Shown: positions 1 through 11,446, counted from the stretch's first letter. The stretch: DNA of 64,000 bases from Stappia stellulata DSM 5886 (GCF_000423705.1 NZ_KE384082.1:370843-434842); one strand, 5' to 3'. Numbers and translations are program-made. Notes: generated from the letters alone by a model not told the origin.

Positions 1-317
1 CGTCGACACGTTCGACATCCATGGCTTCGGCGATCGCGGCAAGTTCTTCCAGCGAGACGATGGAGATCTGGCGCTCGTTGCACATCTCCGTGCCGCGCGC
101 ATACCAGGGCTCCCGCCCGCCCGACTTGCGGGTGAAGCCGGCATGGCGGTCGCCTGCAATCCCCTCGAAGCCGAGTTTCAGGGCGGCCGTCCAGCGGGTC
201 TGGAAGTCGTCGGGATCGGGGGTCGCATAGACCCTGGAGACCAGGCCCCTCACCTTGCGCGCCGGCTCGATCTCGAGGTCGTCGGTGGTTTCCCGTCCGA
301 AAAGATCCGCAGTCATC
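1..317 (-). CDS. MOSC domain-containing protein (C-terminal part cut by window edge)
   Basis: The reading frame opens with ATG at 317 (MTADLFGRETTDD) and stays open to base 1, so only about the first 105 residues are present. The stretch containing GDRHAGF, GGREPWYARGTE and NERQISIVSLEEL is typical of the N-terminal half of MOSC (molybdenum cofactor sulfurase C-terminal) proteins, where the invariant GDRH and EPWYxRGTE segments build the predicted cofactor or sulfur-carrying site. Family members are soluble and many have no assigned substrate. It lies downstream of ettA on the same strand, but a strong terminator separates the two, so it is probably transcribed independently. The family call is confident. 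The function is not known. Confidence 0.85.
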
Positions 318-448
318 GCGCGCCGCCCTCGCCTCTGCCGGCGACCTCCGCCGCCATTCGCATCCTGCCGCTCTTTAAAGACGAAACCGGCCGGAAAGAA
401 AACCCGGGTGCCGACGGCGCGGACAGCCCGTGCCCGGGCGCGAACCAA

Positions 449-476
449 AACGGCGGGCCCGGTCGGGCCCGCCGTT
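449..476 (-). terminator. Rho-independent terminator downstream of ettA
   Basis: A perfect 12-bp stem (AACGGCGGGCCC / GGGCCCGCCGTT) with a four-base loop ends on the minus strand in a short T run, 29 bases past the ettA stop codon. It closes the ettA transcript before the MOSC gene. Confidence 0.8.
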
Positions 477-505
477 GGCGGTATTCAAGCTATCAGCGAG
501 AAGGA

Positions 506-2161
<1,656 letters not shown>

Positions 2162-2365
2162 AGGTGCCTGCCACTCCGCTGATACAGGTGAGGGGAAACT
2201 GGGAGGATGTCTTAGTCGAAGCGCCGCCCGGGAGCAAGGCCCGGCCCGCGTCGGCCCGGGGCGGACGGTCGTCGGGCCGGCCCATGCGCGCCGCCGCGTT
2301 TACCTCCCGTTCACCAAGCAGCGTCAGGATCGCCGCGGGCTGGGCAAACCCCAAGGATGTGTGTC

Positions 2366-2623
2366 ATGCGTCTTCCTCGATCCGCCGGCATTGCCGGCAT
2401 TCTCGCTCTCGCGCTGATGGTCAGCGCCTGCGGCTCGAACCGTTTCGAGCGCGGCGTGACGGGCGGAGCCATCGGCACGGCCGCCGGCGCGGGTGTCCTG
2501 GCGGTAGCGGGCGGTCCCGTTCTTGTCGGCGCGGCCGCGGGTGCCGTTGGCGGCGCCGCGATCGGCGCGCTCACCAACGAATGCCAGATCGACCTCGGTC
2601 CGCAACGTCCCAACAGCTGCTGA
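2366..2623 (+). CDS. Small glycine-rich lipoprotein (glycine-zipper type)
   Basis: An 85-residue protein with a lipoprotein signal peptide: MRLPRS, a hydrophobic core, then VSAC, whose cysteine would be lipidated. The mature part is a run of Gly/Ala helices (GGAIGTAAGAG, GAAAGAVGGAAIGAL) typical of glycine-zipper membrane-inserting proteins, and it ends with a pair of cysteines (NECQIDL and a terminal NSC). I chose the ATG at 2366 rather than the in-frame ATG at 2357 because AAGG at 2353-2356 is correctly spaced only for 2366. Similar small lipoproteins are common in Rhizobiales. Their role is not established, and envelope integrity is only an inference. It is divergent from ettA. Confidence 0.75.
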   Translation: MRLPRSAGIAGILALALMVSACGSNRFERGVTGGAIGTAAGAGVLAVAGGPVLVGAAAGAVGGAAIGALTNECQIDLGPQRPNSC

Positions 2624-3107
2624 CGCGCAGCGCCTGACGGAGCGGACCCAGCGACAGCACCCGCTTTCCGGCCCCGGAGGACCGCGCCCGTGTGCGACGC
2701 GCCCGCGCGAAAAGCGGGTGCCGCGCGTGGTCGCGCGCCTGCGTTCCATGCCAGGAAAACCCACCGGATCGCGCCCGAATCCGGATTGCAGTTGACTATT
2801 CATGCAACCCTTGCGCAAGGTCCCTCGGGTTTTTACCATGACCTGCAACGTCCCGCCCCCGAGCGAAGCCGACCGGCAAGCGCGCGGGCCGGGAATGGAG
2901 CCTGGCAATCAAAGGGGGGGGAACCAATGAGCTGGTCATTGCTTTGGGTGGACCAATGGTCGGGATGTCCGGACGCGCCGCCGCGCGCCGACAGGGCGGT
3001 CCAGGGCGCACGCGCGCTCCAACCGGAACTTCCGGACCCCGGTGCCATGGCGGCGGCACATCGGGCGCTTCAGCAGATCGCGGCGGTGGACGACAGGGAA
3101 GAGGAAG
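2624..3107. other. Gene-free stretch between the lipoprotein gene and tRNA-Arg
   Basis: No convincing coding frame is seen here. A possible 75-codon frame starts at 2929 after a G-rich tract, but it runs into the antisense of the tRNA gene and was rejected. No strong terminator or repeat was recognised. Confidence 0.5.
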
Positions 3108-3184
3108 TGGTGATCCCGGCAGGATTCGAACCTGCGACCCTCAGATTAGGAATCTGATGCTCTATCCTGCTGAGCTACGGGACC
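3108..3184 (-). tRNA. tRNA-Arg, anticodon CCT
   Basis: The reverse complement folds as a complete cloverleaf. The acceptor stem GGTCCCG pairs with CGGGATC (one G-T pair), the anticodon arm is TCAGA-TTCCTAA-TCTGA, and the T loop GGTTCGAATCC is canonical. The CCA end is encoded. Anticodon CCT reads the AGG arginine codon. Confidence 0.95.
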
Positions 3185-3454
3185 TGCGCTCACACGCGTT
3201 CCTGACGCCCTGATACCAAACCGGTGTGAAAAATCAATTTCCATCGTTACGGAAACGTCCGACCCGGGCGCAAGATGACGGCACCGGGCCTGCCACGGTG
3301 ACGCGGCGGCTCGTGGCCCGCGATCGCGGCCGCCGACTCTGCGGCCGGTCCTGCCGCTAAAAGTTGCATGCCGCATGGAAAGTTTCACTAACGACTCATG
3401 CACCGCTGTGGTTATCTGCAAGTCACCAGTTGAACCGACGGTTCCGGGGCACCG

Positions 3455-6400
3455 ATGTCCAGACCTGCCCGGATGCCAGCGGCGGAGTGTGCGATGGACG
3501 GACTGCAATCCGGCTCGAAACCGGATCACGACATCCTCCGGCATTGCGACAGCCTGATCGCGGCGCTGCGTGCGCTCGGTCAACCCGCCTGGATTTTCGA
3601 CCGGCAAGGTCGCTACGTCTTCCAGAACACGCTCGACAGCGACACCTTCGGGGACATGACCGGCCTCTCCCCGTCGGAAGCGGCGATCGGCGGCGCGCTC
3701 GGCCACGAGTGGCTCGCGATGCACCTGAAGGTCGTCGGCGGGGAAGAGGTCCGTTACGAACGCGAGATGGACACGGCCCGCGGGCGGGTGTCCTCGGAGA
3801 CAACGATCTCGCCCATCGTGGTCAAAGGCGAGATCGTCGGCGGGGTCGGCGTGTCGGTCGACCAGACCCTGCGCACGCGAGCGGAGGCGCATCTCCAGCG
3901 CGCACACGGACGTCTGCGCGACTATCTCGACGTGTCCTCCGACTGGGTCTGGGAGACGGATGCCGATCACCGCTTCACCGAGGTTTTGGGCGACGGGGCC
4001 CGGCTCGGACTGGATTTCTCCGGCTGGATCGGCGCACGGCTCTGGGACCTCGCTTCCTGCGATCCCGCGCATTTTTGCGAATGCGAAGTCAACCGGGCGC
4101 GAATGGAAGCGCACCAGCCGATCTCCGACGCGGTGTTCCCCCTCCCCCGGCAAGACGGTCGCATCCTCTGGATCGAGATCAGTTGCCGGCCCACGCATGA
4201 CGCCGCCGGCGCGTTCACCGGCTACCGCGGTGTCGCCCGTGACGTCACGGCCCGCGAGGACATGTCGCGCCAGCTCCGCCGCTCCGACATCGTGCTCCGC
4301 GCCATCGACAGCTCGGTGATCCTGTGCGACCTCCAGGGACGCATCGAATGGGTGAACGCGGCGTTCGAGCGCCAGACCGAATACAGTTTTGCCGAAGCAC
4401 GCGGCAAGAAGCCGGGTGACCTGCTGCAATGCGCGCGCACCGATTCCGGGACGGTCGCGGCCATCGGTGCGGCGATTGACGCCAGACGCGAAATCCGCCG
4501 ACAACTGCTGAACCGCTCGAAATCTGGCCGTCTTTACTGGATCGACCTCACGGTCCAGCCGATCATGGGCACCGGCGGACACATCGAGGGGTTTGTCGGC
4601 GTCCAAACGGATGTGACCGATCTGATCCAGGCCCGTGAGCGCACCAGCGCCATCATCGAAAACATCGCCGCCGGCATTCTGCGCCATGACGCCAGCGGAG
4701 CCATCATCGGCTGCAACCCGGAGGCCTGCCGGCTGCTGGAGCAGACCGAGGACCAGATGACAGGCCGTGCCCGGGCCGACCCGCGCTGGGCGACCCTTTA
4801 TCCGGATGGGCGCCCCCGCCCTGCCGCGGAAATGCCCTCCTCCGTCGCCTTGCGCACCGGAAAGGAGATTCGCAACGACACCGTCGGGATCCGCCTGCCG
4901 GACGGTCGCGTCCGCTGGTTGCAGGTGAACGCCCGCATCGCCACGCCGGACATCGGCGACGACATCGAGGTCATCACCAGTTTCATCGACATCACACAGG
5001 ATGAAGAGCAGCGCCGCGAACTGCACGAGGCGCGGGCGCTGCTTCAGGATGTAATCGACACCATTCCCGACGCGATCGAGGCGTATGACGCCGACAACCG
5101 GCTGATCCTCTTCAACCGGTCCTCGCTCGATCTTCACGGCCAGGCGGCCGCGGCCGTCCACCTCGGCGCCCGCTTCGAGGACATTCTGCGCAGGGGGCTT
5201 GCCGCAGGCCACTACGCCCATTCGGGTTTGTCGGCGCAGGACCATGCGCGCTGGATGGCGGCACGGCTCGAGAGCCACGGCAACCCGGCGATGGACGGCG
5301 AGGTCCAGCAGTTGGCGGACGGGCGCTGGCTCCAGATTCGCGAACGGCGTTCGGCGTCCGGGGTGACCGTCGGCGTTCACACCGACATCACGGCCGTGAA
5401 ACAGGCGGAACTGGCGATCCGGGCCATCGCCGAGACCGACGGGCTGACCAAGCTGGCCGTGCGTTCGGTCGTGATGCGCGAAATCGAGGCGGCGCTTGTG
5501 CGCGCCGCGGACGACGGCTCCACGGGCGCAGTGGTGATCGTCGATCTCGACCACTTCAAGACGGTCAACGACACGCTGGGCCACGACGCGGGCGACAAGC
5601 TGCTGATCGCGGTCGCGGAGCGGCTGCGCACGCTGGTCGGTCACGACGGCCATGTCGCCCGGCTTGGCGGTGACGAATTCGCCCTTCTGCTTGCCGGACA
5701 CCGAACGGCGGATGGCTTGGATGACGTGATCGACACCATGCACGCCTTGTTGAGCCGGCCGGTGACCTTCGAGGGCAATCGCCTGCGGGCGGGCGTGTCC
5801 CTCGGGGTTGCCGTCTACCCGCAGGACGGCACGACCGCCCCGGACCTTTTGAAGAATGCCGACATCGCGCTTTATCAGACCAAGGCGCGCGGGCGGAACG
5901 GCTGGACCCTTTTCAATCCCGACCTGCGCCGCCGGGTGGAACGGCGCCACGCCCTTGCGGAAGCCCTTCGGGCCGGCATTCCAAGAGGCCAGATCTGCGT
6001 GGCACTTCAGCCAATCGTGTCCATGACCCGAGCGGACGTGTTCTCCTTCGAGGCGCTGGCGCGCTGGACCTACGAAGACACGCCGGTATCGCCGCTGGAG
6101 TTCGTGTCCGTTGCGGAGGAGACCGGCCTTGGCGTCCAGCTTGGCCAATGCATCATCCAGGAAGCCTGCAGGCACCTTCAGATCCTGGACGGGGCCGGCG
6201 GCGCCGCGCCGGGTCACATCGCGGTCAATGTCGCCACCTCGCAGCTCAAGGACCCGGGCTTTCCCGCCTGGCTGGAGAAATGCCTGGCCCGATTCGACCT
6301 GACGCCGTCCCGGCTGGAGCTCGAGGTCACCGAAACGGTGTTGCTCGACAAGGCGACCGACCGGTTGGCCGCGACGCTGGAGCGGTTGCGGGCCATGGGC

Positions 6401-6721
6401 TTCACCATCGCGATGGACGATTTCGGCACAGGCTATGCCTCGCTCGCCCACCTGAAGCGTTTCCCCGTCTCCAGACTCAAGATCGACAAGTCCTTCGTCG
6501 ACAACGTGGGTGACGGCGGGGGCGATGCGGTGATCGTGCGCTCGATCGTCGACCTCGCCCACAGTCTCGGCATGACGGTGGTCGCCGAAGGGGTGGAAAG
6601 CCCCGCACAGCTCTCCTTCCTTGGCGATTGCGGCTGCGACTTCGTCCAGGGCTACCTGATCGGCCGGCCGACGACCGACATCGCCGCCTTCTGCCAAAGC
6701 CCCCCGCGCCTGCCAGGGTGA
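3455..6721 (+). CDS. PAS-rich diguanylate cyclase/phosphodiesterase (GGDEF-EAL)
   Basis: A 1088-residue cytoplasmic signalling protein without obvious membrane segments. Five PAS-like sensor modules follow one another (about residues 30-140, 150-270, 275-395, 400-510 and 515-640). Most end in a PAC-type GVxxDVT or DIT motif. They are followed by a GGDEF domain (about 650-815, motif RLGGDEF) and an EAL domain (about 825-1080). The EAL site looks complete: FEALARW, AVNVATSQL, LEVTET, DDFGTGYASL, RLKIDKSF, VVAEGVES and VQGY. The GGDEF motif is intact, but the RxxD inhibitory site expected five residues before it reads GHDG, so product inhibition is probably lost. It should make and/or break cyclic-di-GMP in response to small ligands. 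An alternative start at ATG 3494, preceded by GGCGGAG, may be the true one. Confidence 0.92.
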   Translation: MSRPARMPAAECAMDGLQSGSKPDHDILRHCDSLIAALRALGQPAWIFDRQGRYVFQNTLDSDTFGDMTGLSPSEAAIGGALGHEWLAMHLKVVGGEEVRYEREMDTARGRVSSETTISPIVVKGEIVGGVGVSVDQTLRTRAEAHLQRAHGRLRDYLDVSSDWVWETDADHRFTEVLGDGARLGLDFSGWIGARLWDLASCDPAHFCECEVNRARMEAHQPISDAVFPLPRQDGRILWIEISCRPTHDAAGAFTGYRGVARDVTAREDMSRQLRRSDIVLRAIDSSVILCDLQGRIEWVNAAFERQTEYSFAEARGKKPGDLLQCARTDSGTVAAIGAAIDARREIRRQLLNRSKSGRLYWIDLTVQPIMGTGGHIEGFVGVQTDVTDLIQARERTSAIIENIAAGILRHDASGAIIGCNPEACRLLEQTEDQMTGRARADPRWATLYPDGRPRPAAEMPSSVALRTGKEIRNDTVGIRLPDGRVRWLQVNARIATPDIGDDIEVITSFIDITQDEEQRRELHEARALLQDVIDTIPDAIEAYDADNRLILFNRSSLDLHGQAAAAVHLGARFEDILRRGLAAGHYAHSGLSAQDHARWMAARLESHGNPAMDGEVQQLADGRWLQIRERRSASGVTVGVHTDITAVKQAELAIRAIAETDGLTKLAVRSVVMREIEAALVRAADDGSTGAVVIVDLDHFKTVNDTLGHDAGDKLLIAVAERLRTLVGHDGHVARLGGDEFALLLAGHRTADGLDDVIDTMHALLSRPVTFEGNRLRAGVSLGVAVYPQDGTTAPDLLKNADIALYQTKARGRNGWTLFNPDLRRRVERRHALAEALRAGIPRGQICVALQPIVSMTRADVFSFEALARWTYEDTPVSPLEFVSVAEETGLGVQLGQCIIQEACRHLQILDGAGGAAPGHIAVNVATSQLKDPGFPAWLEKCLARFDLTPSRLELEVTETVLLDKATDRLAATLERLRAMGFTIAMDDFGTGYASLAHLKRFPVSRLKIDKSFVDNVGDGGGDAVIVRSIVDLAHSLGMTVVAEGVESPAQLSFLGDCGCDFVQGYLIGRPTTDIAAFCQSPPRLPG

Positions 6722-7276
6722 CACGCAAGCGGGACCCGGAAGGAAAAGGCACACACTTTCAAAACTTCATGTTTTCCGGATCTTCAGCCGCCGCTTTGCA
6801 GGCGACCTGTATGCCAACCGGCTTGCGACAGCGAGATGGGCTGACAAGCGATGCACAGCCCTCCAGTGACCCTGTAAGGTTTGCATTTCCTGATGTCCGG
6901 CTTCTGCCAGACGATCCCGTCAAAGCGGTGAAGGGCGAGAAATCAAGACGGGTGCGGGATCGGGGGGGGCGCCGACGACGAGGCCCGGAAAGCCCCAAAG
7001 GCCGCTTCGACGGCATATCAGCGACCGAACGCAGAACGAAAGAGCCCTTGGACCTTGAGGGCGCAGCGCAGGGACCTTGGCTTTGCGAGGCGGAAATCGA
7101 CGGACCGCTCGCAATGCTGAAGCGACACTGGAAGACGCCTGCGAACGTGTCCGCGACGCGGACTGGGCGCCCCGCCGTGACGAGACCGGAGCACCGGCCG
7201 ACGTCTGCGGCAGCAGAAAATGAAAGCCGAGGGCGTCAATTGGAGCGAAGCGGACGAAGGGGCTGTCGCCCGGCTA
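6722..7276. other. Gene-free stretch after the GGDEF-EAL gene
   Basis: This is about 555 bases between two genes that converge on it. The open frames on both strands are Arg/Pro/Ser-rich shadows without start signals or family resemblance. No clear terminator hairpin, repeat or RNA gene was recognised. Confidence 0.5.
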
Positions 7277-8413
7277 TCACCCGGCGTCCTTCACGATCCG
7301 GAAGCCGATATGGTTCGACCCGAGGCCGCGCTCGGCCGGTTGCCGGGCGGCGGGGCGGTAGCGCAAACAGTAAGAGGGCGCGCAGAGCCAGGATCCGCCC
7401 TTGATCACCCGTCGCGCGCCGATCTCGGGGTGTGAGAAGCGGGCTGCAAGCGTCTCGGGCGGACCGTCGGGATCTGTCTCGGCGCGGTCGGGATGCGCCG
7501 GGACCCACCAGTCTGCAACATACTCCCAGACGTTGCCGAGCATGTCGTAGAGGCCATAGTCGTTCGGCGGGAAACTCGCGACGGGCGCCGTGCCATGATG
7601 GCCATCGTCGGCGAGATCGGTGGCGGGAAATTGCCCCTGCCAGGTGTTCGCCCTCCAACCGGTGACCGGGTCGAAGGGTTCGTCCCAAAAGGGATCGTCG
7701 AAAACCCCGCCACGGGCGGCCATTTCCCATTCCGCCTCGGTTGGCAGGCGCCCGCCCGCCCATGCCGCAAAGGCTTCGGCATCCTCGGGCGAAACCTGCA
7801 CGACCGGATGATCGTCGCGCCCGCGGATCGTGCTGCCGGGGCCTTCGGGAGCGCGCCAACTGGCACCGGGAACCCATCGCCACCATTGGTTCGGGTTGTT
7901 GACGTGCACGTGCTCTTTCGGCTGGGCAAAGACCATGGAGCCAGGCTCGAGCAGTTCGGGCGGCCAGCCGGGGCGTTCGGCAGCCTCAAAGCCGCGCTCT
8001 GCGGTGGTGACATAGCCGGTCGCCTCCACAAATTCGCGGAACCTTGCGTTGGTCACCTCCGTCCGGCCGATAAGGAACGGCCCCACGGTGACCTCACGCA
8101 TAGGCCCCTCCTCGCGATAATACGTCTCCGATCCCATCCGGTATGTCCCGCCCTCGATCAGGACCATGTCCGACGCCGCAGCGGCGGCGGGCAGCAAGAG
8201 GCAGGCAAGGGTCGCCGTGCGCAGACATGCGGTCACCAAGAAGCGCAGGCTCCCCAGTCGCGTCTGAGCCACGTCGGGCGCCGCGATGCCGTCTGGCATC
8301 GCAGTCGAATACGTGTGGCGCGGATCGGCCGGCGAACCGTCCAGCGGCTGGGCTAGCGCCGGTGCCGCGCGCGACAAAATCCCGGCGGCGATGAGCGGCA
8401 CGCGGGACCGCAT
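7277..8413 (-). CDS. Formylglycine-generating enzyme (sulfatase-modifying factor family)
   Basis: An exported FGE-type enzyme that would oxidise the active-site cysteine of the sulfatase encoded just upstream. The mature domain begins near MVLIEGGTYRMGS and continues with EVTNARFREFV, GRLPTEAEWEMAARGG, YDMLGNVWEYVADW and GGSWLCAPSYCLRYRPAAR. The CxxxxC pair in the last motif corresponds to the two catalytic cysteines of aerobic FGE, so the enzyme looks competent. The N-terminus is uncertain: the frame opens at GTG 8518, the first ATG is 8413, and another ATG is at 8299. The best signal-peptide core (LVTACLRTATLACLLLP, then AAAAAS) sits directly before the catalytic domain, so a downstream start is likely. 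It is the last gene of the sulfatase locus. Confidence 0.9.
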   Translation of the reverse strand: MRSRVPLIAAGILSRAAPALAQPLDGSPADPRHTYSTAMPDGIAAPDVAQTRLGSLRFLVTACLRTATLACLLLPAAAAASDMVLIEGGTYRMGSETYYREEGPMREVTVGPFLIGRTEVTNARFREFVEATGYVTTAERGFEAAERPGWPPELLEPGSMVFAQPKEHVHVNNPNQWWRWVPGASWRAPEGPGSTIRGRDDHPVVQVSPEDAEAFAAWAGGRLPTEAEWEMAARGGVFDDPFWDEPFDPVTGWRANTWQGQFPATDLADDGHHGTAPVASFPPNDYGLYDMLGNVWEYVADWWVPAHPDRAETDPDGPPETLAARFSHPEIGARRVIKGGSWLCAPSYCLRYRPAARQPAERGLGSNHIGFRIVKDAG

Positions 8414-8533
8414 GAAGAAGGAAAACAACGTATCCGGTTCCTCCGGGCTCTTTTCCGGCCATCCCGCACTTGTGGGCGAGCCGGCGAACCCGCCCGGCAC
8501 CGACGCCGGGCGGAGCACTTTGGAGACCTGGGC

Positions 8534-11068
8534 TCAGTTGTCGGACGCAGCCCGCAACGCCGCTTCCAGACGCGCCTTGTCGGCCTCGGAAAGCTGCGGA
8601 CGGTCGACCTCGATGGTCAGTCTCTCCAGCTTTGCCGTCAGCGGGAAGGGTGGCGTGTAGTCCGCATCGTACACCCCGGTCAGCGTATCGGACCCGATGT
8701 CGAAGGACTCGTCCCATTGCAGGATCATCCCGAGCGTGCGGTCCATCTTCTGCGTCTGCACCGCCGTGCCATTCACCCTCAACGTGCCGGTTCCCGACGC
8801 GCCGAGACCGGTCATATCGTTGTAGGCAAGCGTGCCGACCCCGAGCCCGTCATAGGTGAACTCGAACTCGAGCGTATGCTTGCCGGGAGGCAGCGCTTCC
8901 GGCGCCTCCCAACGGATGCGATTGAGGTCGACGAGGTTCCAAAGGAACACAGGCTTGCTGTCCTTCAGATAGAAGCCGTAGCCCCCGAAGCGCCCGCCCG
9001 AGGTCAGGATCATGCCCTCGGCGCCGCCTTCGGGCACCTCGATCTCCGCGGTGATGGTGTAGGACGTGTTGAGCAGCAACGGCGAGCTTCCCTGCGGCAG
9101 ACCGACCATCGGCTGGGTATAGACGAACTCGGTCCGCCCGGCGGTGATGTTCGGGCGGGGCGAGATCACTCGGGCGGCCACCGAGGCGTCCATCGGGAAG
9201 ACGTTGTTCTTCTTGGCCTCCTCGATGAAGATCGCCTTCAGCTCTGTCACCTTGTCGGGATTGTCCGCCGCGACGTCGGTGGTTTGGTTGGGATCGGTCG
9301 TCAGGTCGTAGAGTTGCAAGACCTGGTTGTTCAGCGGATCGGCGTTGGCCGCGCCGAACGCCTGCCACGGCGCGCGGTTCACCTGCGTGCTCAACAGCCA
9401 GCCGTCATGATAGAGCGCCCATTGCCCCATCATCTCGAAATACTGGGTCCGCCGCGCGCTCGGGGCATCGGTATTGGCCGCGTCGAAAGTATAGGCGAAG
9501 CTGACGCCATCGATCGGGGCCTGCGGAATGCCGTCCACGATCTCGGGCGCCGGGATCCCCGTAGCGTCGAGGATCGTCGGCGTTACGTCGACGACATGCA
9601 TGAACTGGTCGCGCACGCCGCCCGCGTCTGTGATGCGGTTCGGCCAGGAAACGACCATGTTCTGGCGGACGCCCCCGAGCCGCGAGGCGTTCTGCTTGAA
9701 CCAGTCGAACGGGGTATTGAACGCCCAGGACCAGCCGGCCGACATATGATTGTACGTCTGCTCGGTTCCCCACTCGTCGTAGAATTTCAGCTGTGTTTCC
9801 GCCGGGATCGCATTCAGGCCGTTGAAGAAAGCCACCTCGTTCGGCGTGCCGAGCGGGCCGCCCTCCGCGCTCGTGCCGTTGTCGCCGTTGATGTAGATGA
9901 TCAGCGTGTCATCGAACTTGCCCATGTCGCGGATCGCCTGGATCACGCGACCGATCTCATGGTCGGTGTAAGCCACATAGGCTGCAAAAATTTCGACCTG
10001 TCGGATGAAGAGCTTCTTTTCGTCGTCCGTCAGACTGTCCCAAGGCTTCAGGATGTCGGCATCCGGCCAGGGCGCGAGCTTGGCGTCGGCGGGAACGTAG
10101 CCCATCTTCTTCTGGTTTTCGAAGATGGTCTGACGAAGTTCCTCGTAGCCCTCGTCGAAGAGTTCCAGCTTCTGGATCTTCTCCACCCATTCCGGTGTCG
10201 GATGGTGCGGTGCGTGAACGCCACCTGGAGCGAACTTGACGAAGAAGGGCTTGGAGGGATCGATCTGGTTCAGCTCGGTGATATGGCGTATGGCGTCATC
10301 AGCCATTCCGGTGGTCAGGTTCCAGCCCGGTTTTCCCTCGAAGGGATAGATCTGGGTGGTGTTGCGGAACAGGTTGGGTTGCCACTGGTTCGCGTCGCCG
10401 CCGACGAAACCGTAGAAATACTCGAAGCCCATTCCGACCGGCCATTGCGTGAAAGGGCCCGCCTGACTGGCTGCGAAGGCAGGCACATTGTGGTTCTTGC
10501 CGAACCAGGAGGTGGCATAGCCATGATCGCGCAAGGTCCGACCGATGGTCGCCTTGTCGGGCTCGATGATGCTGTTGTAGCTGGGAAAACCCGTCGATTG
10601 CTCCGAGATCACGCCGAAGCCCGCAGTATGATGATTGCGCCCCGTCAGCAACGCTGCGCGGGTGGGCGAACACAGCGCGGTGGAGTGAATGCCGGTGAAG
10701 CGCAGACCTTCCTTGGCGAGTTGATCCATGGCGGCGGTCGGGATCACTCCTCCGAAGGTGCTCGGCACGCCGAAGCCGGAATCATCGGTAATGATAACGA
10801 GCACGTTCGGCGCGCCCTCGGGCGGCACCACACGCGGCGGCCACCATTGCGTCGACTGCAGCGCCTGCTCCTTGATTTCTCCCCCGAACTCGGGCGGCGG
10901 CGGCGGCAGCTGACGGCCGTCAATCGTTGTTGTGGCATTGGGAGCTCCGGGTGTTCCGGTCACTTGCTGTGCCGAAGCGCCGGCGAGAGCGGCTATTCCG
11001 ATGGTCGACGACAGGACGAATATGGCGGCAAAGTCTCGAGCATCCCTCATGGTGTCGGTTCCCTTCAT
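8534..11068 (-). CDS. Secreted arylsulfatase (Cys-type, sulfatase family)
   Basis: An 844-residue sulfatase that hydrolyses sulfate esters, probably in the periplasm. A signal peptide occupies about residues 7-33 (hydrophobic core FAAIFVLSSTIGIAALAG, then ASAQQ). The metal site starts at VIITDDSGFG (Asp95, Asp96). The catalytic motif is CSPTRAALLTGR with Cys133, the residue converted to formylglycine. GKNHNVPAF and NGDNGTSAEG are further sulfatase motifs. The C-terminal 200 or so residues form a beta-rich extension seen in the long arylsulfatases of proteobacteria. The next gene encodes the matching FGE. Starts at 11068 (preceded by AGGGG) or 11050 are both possible. The natural substrate cannot be told from sequence. 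Confidence 0.95.
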   Translation of the reverse strand: MKGTDTMRDARDFAAIFVLSSTIGIAALAGASAQQVTGTPGAPNATTTIDGRQLPPPPPEFGGEIKEQALQSTQWWPPRVVPPEGAPNVLVIITDDSGFGVPSTFGGVIPTAAMDQLAKEGLRFTGIHSTALCSPTRAALLTGRNHHTAGFGVISEQSTGFPSYNSIIEPDKATIGRTLRDHGYATSWFGKNHNVPAFAASQAGPFTQWPVGMGFEYFYGFVGGDANQWQPNLFRNTTQIYPFEGKPGWNLTTGMADDAIRHITELNQIDPSKPFFVKFAPGGVHAPHHPTPEWVEKIQKLELFDEGYEELRQTIFENQKKMGYVPADAKLAPWPDADILKPWDSLTDDEKKLFIRQVEIFAAYVAYTDHEIGRVIQAIRDMGKFDDTLIIYINGDNGTSAEGGPLGTPNEVAFFNGLNAIPAETQLKFYDEWGTEQTYNHMSAGWSWAFNTPFDWFKQNASRLGGVRQNMVVSWPNRITDAGGVRDQFMHVVDVTPTILDATGIPAPEIVDGIPQAPIDGVSFAYTFDAANTDAPSARRTQYFEMMGQWALYHDGWLLSTQVNRAPWQAFGAANADPLNNQVLQLYDLTTDPNQTTDVAADNPDKVTELKAIFIEEAKKNNVFPMDASVAARVISPRPNITAGRTEFVYTQPMVGLPQGSSPLLLNTSYTITAEIEVPEGGAEGMILTSGGRFGGYGFYLKDSKPVFLWNLVDLNRIRWEAPEALPPGKHTLEFEFTYDGLGVGTLAYNDMTGLGASGTGTLRVNGTAVQTQKMDRTLGMILQWDESFDIGSDTLTGVYDADYTPPFPLTAKLERLTIEVDRPQLSEADKARLEAALRAASDN

Positions 11069-11116
11069 GCTGTTCCCCTGGTGATCGACCCAGCAACCGT
11101 TGCGCCCGGTTTCCGG

Positions 11117-11446
11117 TTACCGGACTTCTACGACCACATACTGGTTCCCGTGGGCTTGGTAGTAGACGCCGCCGCAGCTGTAGAGGCTCATGCCGTTGAC
11201 CACGACAGTGCCGCACCCCCTCGGCAGCGTGGACACGTAGACGGCCGTACGCCGGACGACACGCCGCGTGGTGCGCCGGGCAACGCCGGCGGCGCTGACA
11301 GGCGTCATCGGACGACCGAGGCGTGCCTCGGCGCTGGAGACCAGACCCGAGACCGGCCAGATCGCCGGATCGGACTCAAACGTGAGCACAGCCGCGAATG
11401 CGGCGATACCGAGCAAGCATGAGATCGGTCTTCCGCGCATCGGCAT
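11117..11446 (-). CDS. Small secreted protein of unknown function in the sulfatase locus
   Basis: About 109 residues with an N-terminal hydrophobic segment (CLLGIAAFAAVLTF) that looks like a signal peptide, a basic middle (ARRTTRRVVRRTA) and a compact C-terminal domain with two cysteines, YVSTLPRGCGTVVVNGMSLYSC, followed by GGVYYQAHGNQYVVVEV. I recognise this Cys/Tyr-rich tail from small exported proteins that travel with DUF2092 and sulfatase genes, but no function is established. The start overlaps the stop of the DUF2092 gene (ATG at 11446; a GTG at 11449 is also possible), which indicates translational coupling. The arylsulfatase start follows 48 bases downstream. Confidence 0.7.
   Translation of the reverse strand: MPMRGRPISCLLGIAAFAAVLTFESDPAIWPVSGLVSSAEARLGRPMTPVSAAGVARRTTRRVVRRTAVYVSTLPRGCGTVVVNGMSLYSCGGVYYQAHGNQYVVVEVR

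Noticed and set aside
2929-3157. A 75-codon plus-strand frame after a G-rich ribosome-binding-like tract (MSWSLLWVDQW...)
   Set aside because: It ends inside the antisense of the tRNA-Arg gene and its tail is tRNA sequence, so it is most likely chance.
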